Positions 37,653 to 48,399 of a DNA stretch of 64,000 nt are shown here, in pieces. The DNA lies in assembly GCA_013400975.1 (NCBI GenBank), contig WBMZ01000217.1, forward strand, positions 186,001 to 250,000. Direction: 5' to 3'. Position numbers and translations under genes: made by a program. Origin of the DNA: Atrichornis clamosus. Taxonomy: Eukaryota; Chordata; Aves; Passeriformes; Menuridae. The notes under the pieces are model-generated. The model searched no databases and had not been told where the DNA came from. It saw only the letters and a program-made list of their open reading frames with translations. The stretch's first letter is position 1; each line of letters begins with the position of its first letter.

Positions 37653-37690
37653 CTGTTGCAAGCCATATTTCAAACTTGGCAATCAGGGAG
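37653..37690 (-). CDS. Candidate start-codon exon of the same gene
   Basis: A 38-nt minus-strand exon lies between a good acceptor (TGCTCTGACTGTGCAG, ending 37,691) and a strong donor (CAACAG/GTAAGA at 37,653/37,652). In the frame needed by the next exon there is a TGA and then, two codons later, an ATG at 37,666-37,664 with A at -3 and G at +4. The stop in front of the ATG fixes the start, so translation begins here: MACN, then a split serine codon, then the next exon. The first 24 bases would be 5' untranslated. The exon is short, which makes the call weaker than that of its partner. Confidence 0.4.
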
Positions 37691-40620
37691 CTGCACAGTC
37701 AGAGCATGGGGTGTAGGACACAGGCAATTTGCCCTCTCATGGCTCAGCAATGGTTGATTTTCATCAACAACCTGTTGCTCAGCCTATCCAAATCCTCTCT
37801 AGCAGGGAGGAGCCAGTGCTGTTCGAGCTTTTAAGAAGATATAATGAGAAAGCAGGACACAAAACACCAAAACCATTCAGCATTCTGTAGGTGAGGCTGA
37901 GGGATGACCCTGAACTCAAAAAAAAATCACTTGTGAAGTGAAAAAAGCTTCTATTGTGTTAATTCAAACTTTGCAGGCAATTACAGGCAACCTGAATTCT
38001 ATTTCAAGGTTAGAGGACTTTGCATAAATGATTCTCCTATAAGAGAGATCAGGATAAACATCATTTAGAGAACTTATATGTTTATGATTGGAAAGAAGTC
38101 TGTTTGTTAATTGTGAACTGATGAACTGAATCCTGGGTAAGGTCACATTTTGAAAGAAGATATGGAAAAGCTGTAAAGCAGATTTAACAGCCCTAGGATA
38201 AAACCCTCCTAAAATCTCAGAACAAAAAGGAAAAAATGTATGGAAGTAACCTAGGTCAGGATTAGTGCATGGTGAGGACCAGTGGAATACAAAACAGTTT
38301 TTAAAGTATGTTTTCCTTTAACATCAAAGTAATCACCTACTAATTAGCTAATGTGATGGGCTATTAGCATCATGTATGTCCACATCCCACATTTGTAGCT
38401 GGCAAAGAATTCTTCCTTCTCCTGTAACACTTGGAAAGTTGCATAAACATTGACTAATATGAATCTAGTATTGAAAGGGAGTCCTGGGTAACGAGAGGGG
38501 CTTGGACAAGAAAAAGTGCTTGCCTTGAATGACGTCTGGGGAGAAGAAAACACTCCCAAACAAGAAAGAAATCCAAACAATGAATCTGCTCCAGAGCCTC
38601 AAATATTCTTCTCTCTCCCTGTTGATGACTTGGCTAACACAGACAACAAAGATTGTGCTTCCTCTGCAAGATACAGCGCAGATTATTCTGTGATAAGAAA
38701 TTGCACCAGATGAGGACTTGGTGGAGAGAGCTAAAACAAGAAAGCAGCAGAGTTGGGATCTTAAAACCAAACCTCTGGCTGAGTTGGTTCTAGTCCTTCT
38801 AAGGGGGATCAAAAAAAAGAAAAGAAAAAAAAGAAAAGACTTTCTAAAACCCTTCTGTGGTTATTGTTATTGCCTCAAATCAGGAGTGGAGGACTGAAAT
38901 TGTGGCCCAATTCTGGATATTACTGGAAAGGAAACAGGCACATGGACTCATGCTAGTGTTACAGAGGAGGATACATGCATTTCAGTCTTTATTTTTGTCT
39001 GGGTTCAGTTTCTGGCTTTACTGAAAGCAATTTACTTTCCCCTGATAAAAACTGTTTTCTGTGTGTGCAAGAGGCCCCAGGGAGAATGCATTTATTTATT
39101 TCATATTTCTGTGCAAGGGCTCAGCCTGATTTAGAAATCACTTGGGAGGCAGCCTAAATATTATGATTCTGACCATTTTTGCTGTCATTAACCACCTGAA
39201 AGCCTATAATTACAATGACAGACATCTGTCCAAATCAGATGCTATTTCCTTTTAGGAAGTTATCTTGCCACCAGAGGGAATACATCTAAATCAAATAAAA
39301 CATCCCCACAAAGTTCCGTATCAGTACAGACAGGACCCAACATCATCATCCTACCCCGTCCCTGTGGATTGCTGTAGCAGTGAAGATCCGTGCTTTGCTT
39401 TTCCATCTTTCCCAGTCTTGCCAGAGGCTTGCCTTCTCCCTGAGCCCAAGGGAACTGTAAAAACAGAGTCCATAGTGGGAAGACGACGCCATGCAGGGCA
39501 GAGGTACCCAGGATGGCTCCCCGTGTGAGCTGGCTTGGGAACCAGAAGTTGGGCTGACTCGTGGCCAACACCTCTGCTTGGAAATGGAATCCTGTATGGA
39601 ATAATCACCTGACCTGGGATCTGTCTCTGTGCTGTGCTCCCTTACTTTGTATGGACATGGAAAAGGAGAAACAACCTTCCTTGACACTCTGTAGTACCAG
39701 AGACGGTGCTCAAATGGCATTTCCACCCTGCAGCTGGTCTTTGAGTCGGGATTATGGAGCAGGAGAGCGTGTCCTTGAGGAGGATATTCCCCCAGGACCT
39801 CAGGTGAAATCCCAGCTCTCCTGCCCTTAGAAAGCCCTCTCTTCAGGTATCATCTCTCAGGTCGGAAGCACTGGCAGCTGGTGGTGAATAAATCAAACCT
39901 TGTAATCTCTTTAATACAAGTCCTCGTCCTACCTCCCAATGAATGAAAACACCGTGTTTCCTTTAATAAGAAATGCATGAAAATGTGCCATTCATAAAAA
40001 GATTCAATTAAACATATGGAGCATATCCTGCTGTGACCCACATTTCAGTAACAATGTGACCTTTCTTTTTGTGGCAGTGGGGCTTGTTCAGGCAACTTTT
40101 GGTTTTGGTTTTTCTATATTCTATTTTTCTATTTAAAACGTACAATTCACCTCATTCAGAAAACCTACTGAAATCTTTAGGATTAATTTTGCAAACACAA
40201 AATAACTCTCCAGTGCAAAAGTAGTAAATGCAACTATTTATTTGTATAGAGGCTCCCAAATCATATTTTTTCTCCCTGAAGCAGAAAAATAAAGTCCTTT
40301 TTCTTCCTCGTAATGGAAAATATAGAGGAGTTTTGCTATAGGCCAATTAGATCAAGAGGAATAATGGGGAAATTTTTCACAAGAGAAAGATCCTCTTTCC
40401 CCAGGCTTTTATCTTCTAAATAATTATTTTCGGGTCTGAATGTAAAAGACTAAAATGTTATTTTAAGAGCTGATTTTGCAGAAGTATTTTAAACATCTTT
40501 TGCCGCCTTTGATTTCAGCACTCTGAGACAGGAAAATGAGCAGATGAAGGAAACAGATTCAGCATAACAAGGGAGACCAAAATCATTACCTTGGGAGAAT
40601 AGTCCACAAATGTACCACCT
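37691..40620. other. Stretch without coding exons, possibly intron of the minus-strand gene
   Basis: Contains an A/G low-complexity tract at 38,810-38,838. Several overlapping open frames at 39,260-39,830 are open on both strands at once and lack splice support, so I treat them as chance. Confidence 0.45.
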
Positions 40621-40623
40621 CAC

Positions 40624-40712
40624 CTTCATATTCATCTCTTGCACAGCTTGAAATCACACAAGCAGTTATTTCACTGCCATGGAAAAGCCTTATCCAAAGC
40701 AAATAGATTTCA
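40624..40712 (-). other. Candidate 89-nt leader exon upstream of the minus-strand gene
   Basis: Minus strand: acceptor GCTTTGAGTATTTTCAG ends at 40,713 and a strong donor GAAG/GTGAGG lies at 40,624/40,623. One frame (entry with one completing base) is open, but joined to the exon at 37,690 it runs into a stop after two codons. It would therefore be untranslated leader rather than coding in that transcript. Orientation and position fit a leader for the model at 37.7-35.7 kb. Confidence 0.28.
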
Positions 40713-41053
40713 CTGAAAATACTCAAAGCAATTACCGAACATTTATCTTGCTAATGCTTTTTTCTGGAGAACAGGACCATTTAATTAGGGAATTAGATTG
40801 AATCCTGGCTCACTGAAGTCAATAAGAGTCTGCTACTCACTCCAGTGGTTTAATCTCCAGATTTCAAAAGGACTGCCTGGCAGCTGAAACTTAAACAAGT
40901 CCTTCAGGGTGCTGCTGCAGCAGCTCATTACCCTCCAGTTTCTTTATCAAGTATCAATTTTGTTTATGTGGAGGCAAAGTTGAGCTGTGCAGGATACCAG
41001 GTTTTCTGGAAGGATGGTCAAAAATATCTCACAGGAGCTAAGACAAGTCTTAC

Positions 41054-41127
41054 CACATCCCAGGTTGTGCCGCAAAGAGAACGCCAAAGGCTTCTGTCCT
41101 CGCACTGCCAATATAGCGCCAAAAAAC
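41054..41127 (-). other. Candidate 74-nt exon with unusual CpG content
   Basis: Minus strand: acceptor TTGTTTTCCTCAAGTGCAG ends at 41,128; donor TGTG/GTAAGA at 41,054/41,053 is moderate. The 74 bases hold four CG dinucleotides in an otherwise CG-poor, AT-rich area, and one frame is open (reading FLALYWQCEDRSLWRSL and ending TTWDV). It may be a further leader exon of the minus-strand gene or a stand-alone coding piece. Nothing in it is recognised. Confidence 0.25.
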
Positions 41128-41129
41128 CT

Positions 41130-42655
41130 GCACTTGAGGAAAACAATTTGTGATTAAAGCACAACAAAGCCTTAATAGCTGTGGGCATTTTATTACTTGA
41201 TATGTCTATGACAAATGAAAACATTTACAGAACTAAAGTATAGCTATCATGAAATATCTCTTAGCATAAGTCTAGGTACTACCGGTGTTAAAAGTGCAAT
41301 AAAAACAGTTCAATTTCTAACAAAACTAAACCAACCTCTCTGGAAAATAAGTCACAAAATTATTAAAAATGCATTAAATTTTTTTTTAATCTATCAAAAC
41401 TCATGGAAGTGACATTTCAGTGTACATAGCCTAAACCTCAACAATAACAGAAAATGAATGGCAATTCAATCTCAAACCATTCTTATAATGTTGACACTGG
41501 GTGTTGTAAGCAAATCCCAGCATTACCTTATTACTTTTGTTCAGGGTTGCTGTGAATTAAATGAAAAGGTTGGCACAAAAGGCATGGCAAGGACCTATTG
41601 CACATCTCAATTAACTAAGACACATGAGAAATGCTTGCTGGAGTTTATTTTCAAAAAAACTAGCATTTGTAAAGTTAACGAGAAAGGTCTTAGGGAAAAA
41701 TATAGTTTATGGCCCTCACAGGTCTGGAAAAATCTGCTGGAGGCAGACTACATTCCCCAGCATCAGGCCATGGCTAAGAGTCTCCAAGAACAGGACACCA
41801 AAGACATTATCTGCTGTTTGTGAGAGTTTAGTGCAGCACTGTGAGTGCTGAGCAGGTTAAGGGCTGCTCCCAGCAGGAAAACGTGTCCTGCCACTTGGAC
41901 ACCCCTGGTGCACAGTGGGGGACCTGGAATAGAGAGAGAGAATGGAAAGCCAACCTGAGAGACTGCTGACTCTGCCCCAGCAGTTACAGCACCATAGTTA
42001 TACGCTGTGAAACTTGCTATCATAAATTTCTGTTTCCAAAATCAGTTTTAAGTTTTCACAGAACGGGAGCAATAGCTTAGTTTGCTCCTCTGGTAAGCAA
42101 ACATTCACCCTAAAATATATGGACACAAGCAATTAGCATTTAGGGTCTTTTATAACATTTTGATTGTCTATGTTAAACACAAGCACTCTCCATCAGCCAG
42201 TTACAGTCATACATGGATGTGTAATTGCCACTCTGCTCTTTGCTAGTCAGTATTTTAAGGTCATCTACAGCATTAATCCTTTTCATATTTTATTAAAATA
42301 CCACTCTCTTCTACCAAAATTGTTATGTTGATCTCCTAAACCCCCTCTGGCTCCAGCTGTAATTCTCTTCCACCATGGATTTAGTCTGTTGCTCATCATT
42401 ACAGCACCAGGCACACTTGCTTTAATAAATTAATTTTTAATTAATTAGACAGGAATTAATTAGTCTTTGGTTAGGAATTGTACCAAAGGGCAAGGTAATG
42501 AATAGCTAAACAGACAGGAGTATATAATCACTCATGTAAAATGAATAATGTGGACTACCTGCTTCAAATCCTGACTAAACTTTAAATTGTTTTATCCCGG
42601 TGTCAACAGAACAAGGCAGAGTAGTCAGCTAAGCTTTTGCAAGAATGATTTCTAC
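41130..42655. other. Stretch without recognisable genes
   Basis: AT-rich. The 121-codon open frame at 41,458-41,823 has no splice signals or motif that I recognise. A TTAATTAATTA-like cluster lies at about 42,425-42,465. Confidence 0.5.
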
Positions 42656-42660
42656 CACAG

Positions 42661-42766
42661 GCTGAACACAGCCCCTTAGCATCCCAAGAAAAAGCCACAA
42701 TTCAAGCTTCAGGAACATAAGCAGCTGTGCTGGACTTGCTGGGGGCAGGGTGTAGCTGGTGGCCAG
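42661..42766 (+). other. Candidate 106-nt non-coding exon
   Basis: Plus strand: acceptor GATTTCTACCACAG ends at 42,660 and donor GGCCAG/GTGAGG lies at 42,766/42,767. All three frames contain stops, so any transcript using it would be non-coding here or use it as untranslated sequence. Confidence 0.22.
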
Positions 42767-42905
42767 GTGAGGGACGCGAGCGCTGCAGTGTGAGGCGCCG
42801 CAGCCCCGGGCTGTGCACACAGCAAGGTCAGGCTTGCGGGCAGGGCCAAACACCCCCTGGTGCCAGCTGAGGCAGGACGGACACAGAGCCGCTGCCCAAC
42901 CTGAC
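42760..42905. promoter_or_regulatory. Small CpG-rich patch, possible promoter of the minus-strand gene
   Basis: Locally GC-rich with a cluster of CG dinucleotides (GACGCGAGCGC, GGCGCCGC). It lies upstream, in minus orientation, of the candidate leader exons at 41.1 and 40.7 kb, where a promoter would be expected. No clear minus-strand donor is visible in it, so the link is only positional. Confidence 0.3.
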
Positions 42906-42929
42906 ACACACTGCTTTTAAATTCCAAGG

Positions 42930-45900
42930 CATCACCCTCGACTCAGGAGCTGTAACTTCGCCTTGTTCTTCTCTCCTGTCTTTTATTGCCACTGCTGTCG
43001 CTATCAGAGACAACACACAGGAGTGGAGGGATCTGGCCCATCTTTGTCCATTCTTATTCAATACAAAATTTCAGTGGCAAACTCAATGTGTGACCTGTAC
43101 TCACTCTTCCCCAGGCATCTCTCTGTGTATGTCCACACTCTTGAGATAAAGTTGTGGGCTGTGTGGACAATTTCTATAAACAGTTATGAAGGTTCTTATG
43201 CCCCAGCAGCCTTGAAACTTTGTTCTAAGTTCTACTTGTCTTGATGAACCATCTCAGGTCTTTTCTGTAAATGTATTTTTCTTCTGAACCTGAATAACAC
43301 AAAAAAAATTCAAGATCTGACTTGTCTCTCCCTATTTGACGTCACTCCGTACTTCAGACCTCTCAAAGAGTGTGTAACAGGCCTTGGAGAACCTAGTGTG
43401 AGTCTTCTGTGCAGAACTGTCAGCTCAGTACATTCCAAAGAATACTGTAACACTTAAATATTTGACTTGAAAGAGCTCTGTAAAAATAGAGATGGTGACA
43501 CTTTAAAAAGTCTACCTAAATGACGCAGACCTGTCATTGTCCAACACAAGCTATCTTTAGATAGCTTCAACATCTGAATTAAAACCAATTGCTGTATAAA
43601 TCCATATTTAGATACATACTACACATTTTCTAGGAAGATTGAATAAGTGCTGAGTTACTTTTAGCAAGACAGACTCAATGGAAAAGTATCTAAAATACAG
43701 GCTATAAACACAGCCTTTGTCTCTTCTTCTTGATTTCAGCTGCCATTTTATTTCCTGGTTACAGGCTTGTCAGATACCTTCTCTCTATTCCACATCATGC
43801 CCATACATTTACTTCATATACACGTTCTTCTCTCTTGTGTTCAGTCAACAAGAATTGAACACATTTTATCATAAATCAAAAAACTATAACCAAACACAAG
43901 AGGCCAACAAAATCCTCCTCTTAATCTCTCTCTGATTCTCAGCAATTTAATCCTCCAGAACTCTTTTTTTATTCATCTAGTACAAAGCACAGTGTTCCTC
44001 ATCTGTGGATTCACGTGTGTGAATCCACACAGACATTAACGAAAATTAAAAGCAGCCCTACCCCCAGAATTGAGTAGAAAAAATGTTTCGGAAGCTTACA
44101 GATTCTTTTACAAATGACTGTGGTCTCTGAATGAAAGCCTCTTTTTTGCACATATCCAGGTGTTAGTGGTTTCCATGACAACTTTTTGTCAATTTTCCAC
44201 TATTTCCAGTCGGTCTTTGAATGGAAGTTTACGTATGTTATTATTCAAAGATTAGCTTTAGTATTTGGTGAACCCTAAAGTCTTCTTAACAGAGCCTGTT
44301 TAAGGTGGATTTTGACAAAAATGTCACATCTTCAGATGAAAAGACCCCACCAAAAATGACAACTTATGCAAACATCCATTTGTTATCTTGCAGCCTCAGT
44401 AGCCTAATCAGAACCTACCATGCTATCACACAAACATAGTAAGGGAAGAAATACTTTGAACAAAATCTTCCAAGAGGTGTGTCTGATGGCAATTTGAGAC
44501 ATAGCAATCAAAATTAAAACAGCTGCAGTTTCTCTGGTTTGTAGTCAAAACCCCACGGATACTCAAAGTTTCACAAGTTCTCCCCCTGAGCCACAAAATC
44601 CACTTTGATTCACCCAGGTTCATAAAAGGTTGGCTCACAAAAGTACCTCAGCTTTCAAATCAACTGAGAAAAAAATATATACAAAAAAGAGGTTCTGTAC
44701 AGAAAAACAGAGCATTCAACAAGGACAAAGAATTATGCAATTTCACTCATTATATGACAAGATATTTCTTTCTATTTCCTGCAGAAGGTGGCTGGAAGAG
44801 ATTTGTTGCCATAAAGCATCTTAAGCTTCCAAAGGTGATGACTGAGGAAAGAGTTCTGGCACGGCAGAAAATGGGAGATATTCAAGGAGGAACAGTGCAA
44901 CCCAACGCCTGAAATCCTCAAGAGAGGCCCAGCTTTACTCCTGCTTGGATACATCTCCTGTCATGGCAGACCTGTCATTCTACAGTGGGATATCCCAGAA
45001 ATTTAAAGCATGTGAGGTTGGGGTATGGGCGATAGGGCAGGTTTGGATTTTGGTAGCTTGTTTTAGGGGATTTTTTATGGGGTAATTTGTGGATTTTTTA
45101 TTTTTTGGGGGTTTTTTTGAAGTGGAACATTTGATGTGATGTGCAATTCAGATTGGCTTGAATAAAAACATGACCCTGTAAAGCATTTAAAATTGGCAAT
45201 CTGGCTGGGGTGAGCATTCAGGCAGCACAGCTGGGTGTCTGAAAAGGGAGAATCCAATCAGCAGTGATTGCAAATGGATAAATCCTGGGAAGATGAAAAA
45301 AAAGAAAAAAAGGATGCTGGCAATTTTCTACCCTGCTTAGAACAGGGAAATAAAAACCTTGCACTGACCTCAAGGGGAACAGTAACATTTAGAGACTCAA
45401 ACTTGAAAGGGCAAAATATTTCCTCTTTTGTTTGGTGCTAGACTTCTCTCAAGAAGCATTTGGACATATGAACTGGAGAAAGGAATGAAAGCACATTTGG
45501 GAAAGCCTCAGATTGTGCCCAACTCTGCACATCTGTGACTATGCACACAGCTATGCAGTGTCTCATTTAGCCAAACCTCCCCTTGAAACTGAGCATGAAG
45601 ATCAAGCAATACAAAGCCAGACCAAAGTGGAGAGGTTCAAGGTTTCTAAACCCTGAGATAACAAGAGTTTCAAACCCAAAATAACCCTGGGCAATCCTAT
45701 TTGCTTGATGTGCATCAGAGGCACAATTAGAGGTGCACAGACAAAGAGCCCTTGTCGCACCAGAAAGACAAAAGAGCTCCTCCAGCCAGAACCACCCAAA
45801 CGAGCCTTAGGGGCATTAAAAGTGTGTTTTACCATTATTCAGTTCTTTAACTCCTGTGCACTGCGAAATGGACAGGAAGAGAGCAGCGCCCAACTAATCC

Positions 45901-46480
45901 AGCGTATTAATGCATCACAGCTATGTCAGTTCTTAGGGTCAAGGTCAGAGAAGGGATTTTTATTCCCTGGTTGGAGTTGCATTTAGGCTTCTTCCAGGAA
46001 GTCCTGAACTTCGAGTGCAGCACCACAAGGACACTGTTCAGGTCTTGCAGGAGTTTTCCCCTTCAGTCCAAAGACAGAACAAAACTGTAGCAGCTCTGAG
46101 GGTCCTTCCTGTTTCCTTTTCCAGAGATGTCTTTCCATCTTTATCAGACAGGCCACCCATTATGTTCTGCCTCTTCTGTTGTTTCCATTGTCCCTGTATT
46201 CAAGCCAAGTTTCTTCTCAAATCCTCAGAACACATCAGTGCTAGTGTTTGCATTTGGGGGCCTAAGCACAGACCAAGCTATTCATTTTTCAGTGTCTGAC
46301 AAGTGAGTCAGACCATTCGGCTCTCGAAGTCAAGGTAGCTATCCTGGTAAGCAGAAAGAACTCCCAGACCTATCCCAGCACTACAGGAGGGAAGGAAATG
46401 GAACTGAACTCACTCAACCATCCTTTCTCCTCCTGACAATTTCTAATTCTAATTGCAGATAACGGGCAGATGGTGATATA
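42930..46480. other. Stretch without genes, with a G/T-rich tract
   Basis: Unique sequence with a perfect 11-bp hairpin at 44,004-44,029 and a G/T-rich tract at about 45,015-45,125. No supported exons. Confidence 0.5.
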
Positions 46481-46515
46481 TTGCTTATTTGATTCTCTTC
46501 TCCTCTCAGGTGAGT
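46481..46515 (+). other. Recursive-splice-like site (zero-length exon)
   Basis: A pyrimidine run ending CTTCTCCTCTCAG at 46,509 is followed at once by GTGAGT at 46,510-46,515. An acceptor joined directly to a perfect donor is the form of a recursive splice site, used to remove very long introns in steps. Known vertebrate cases lie in long introns of genes expressed in the nervous system. Here it suggests that the position is inside a long plus-strand intron. Confidence 0.4.
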
Positions 46516-46894
46516 CTGCTCAAGAGTGAGCACTGCAGTGAGGTTTTGTGGATTTCTCTGCATGGCAACAATTTCTTCTCCTTCTCCTTTGGAGAAACTC
46601 ACTATCCAGCAAACAGCAACAAAGGAAGATGCCCACTTTCTGCAGAAGTTCCTCTCAGTAAGATCCTGACCATGAATATTTAAAATATTTCTGAAGCAAA
46701 GAAAAGGTCACTGCTATATATAATCCACTGGTGATTTTGGCATCATTATACTGATTTTAAATGCCATGCAGTGAACTGGTAATTGTGTATTGGGCTTCCC
46801 TCTGCACTGTGCAGACACATCATGAGAATCCTGTTCCTTTCTGTAACAAGAAAAGGGATTTTATGAAAGAGTCTGTTTCACCTCATTATTCAAC

Positions 46895-47020
46895 AAGACA
46901 TATATATTTATATATAGTATATAAATTATATATTTATATTATTTATTTCTTGTTTCAGATATATTTATGTATTATACCTTTCTATAAATGATATATATCA
47001 TATATTGCATTATATGAGAT
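46895..47020. repeat. AT-rich tract with alternating TA and short palindromes
   Basis: Almost only A and T, with ATATAT alternation and a perfect 14-bp palindrome at 46,988-47,001 (ATGATATATATCAT). Such tracts can melt or form cruciforms. No function is assigned. Confidence 0.8.
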
Positions 47021-47834
47021 ATCCAAAGGTGCCTTTATCTGAACAAACAAATGATTAAAGTCCGATGCAGTGGATGGGCCTGCAGTAGGAGGCACTTCAA
47101 TTTGTAAGAATTTTTGGTTTTCCACCTGTGCCCAAGGTCCCTGCTGAGCTGCCATCATCTTCTATTTATTCACACTGGCAAAACTATAAAACACTGCTCC
47201 TAGAAGCACCTCTCTTTTTTTATAAGACAACACAAACAAGGTTAAAAATGAAAAAGCATCAAGCCCTTCCCAAGCTGTCTCCTAAAAAACAAGGGACTGA
47301 CCTCCCAAGGCAAGGGATCAGCTTCCAGCATCTTGAAACACCAAAGCTGCAGCACTGGTACAAGGACAGAGAGCTCTGAAATTCTGAGCACATTATTTTC
47401 TTATAGATAGCAAACCTGAACCCAGGGGTGCAGCAGAGGCACTTCCCTGGGTACCTGTAAGGCAGAGCCATGGATCACAGTGCACCCCTTGGGAAGCAGT
47501 CTGCAGTTCCTGCTGGGCAGCTCTTGAAGGACTCTGACAAAAACTGGCAGTCAAGAAATGTCATATTGGAAAAGAGAATAATCTATCCAGTCACTACAAC
47601 AATGCGGTTCTAAAATGAAGGTAAATGTGTTTTATGAGAACTCTTGCATTTATGCCCAATCATATTGTCCAAAGTTACTTTTCAAAGTTAATTTCTATGC
47701 CTGTTTTTTTCTGGGCCTTCACTGTCTACCAAAACTAAACCTAAAATCCTATTAATTGCACTGGCTTTTCTTGTACTCTGCAACATTCTCCCTCTAATGT
47801 GGGAAGCTGAACTTTGACAGAACACTACAATTCC

Positions 47835-47869
47835 CAGCTGCTGCTCTCTTCCCCTTCGCCCAGGTGAGG
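47835..47869 (+). other. Second recursive-splice-like site
   Basis: A pyrimidine-rich run, CTGCTCTCTTCCCCTTCGCC, leads to CAG at 47,861-47,863 and directly into GTGAGG. The form is that of a recursive splice site, with a G in place of T at the last donor base. It lies 1.35 kb from the first one on the same strand. Confidence 0.33.
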
Positions 47870-48220
47870 GTGTCCAGCAGAGGTAATTTCAGCATCCTCT
47901 CAAGTGATTTTTCTTTTTTGTTTTGCAGATGTTATTACTAGCAGCTGGTGCAAAGCCACTGGAGATCAACCACCCTTCACACGTACTCCAGGCAAGACTT
48001 CTGCTGTGCACTGTTTACATGGTCCCTGTGATGCTCATTTCACTTTATCACCAGTATAAATTTCTCCCTTTGGTTACTCACCCTCCCTGATGTCCATATT
48101 CAGCTTTTTCCACTGCTTCAACACCAGCTACAGCCACACCAAGGAGGACTTTGAGGGGCAGTCAACAAACACCCCCTCTTGCCCGACCAGTATGGCAAGA
48201 GCCCATCCCAGAGCACTTAC

Positions 48221-48367
48221 GTGATCTGGTGCAGTAAAGTTGTGGAAAAGCTTATTGCTACACCTTATCCATGGGGAGGGAAAAGAAATGTTCTCTTTTT
48301 CAAAAGTACCAGAGCACAAAAATGTGAGATTGATGAAATTGCTTTCTTCCATTTCTTCATTAGCCAG
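48221..48367 (-). CDS. Candidate 147-nt exon rich in N-glycosylation motifs
   Basis: Minus strand: acceptor TTTGTTCTTCTGAG ends at 48,368 (the GAG form is rare) and donor ATCAC/GTAAGT lies at 48,221/48,220. Exactly 49 codons are open in phase 0 in and out, reading LANEEMEESNFINLTFLC and ending LFHNFTAPDH. Three N-x-S/T motifs (NLT, NIS, NFT) in 49 residues would suit an extracellular domain. Both splice sites deviate at one important base, so this is a weak call. Confidence 0.18.
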
Positions 48368-48399
48368 CTCAGAAGAACAAACAGTCCCAATTCCTCCAA

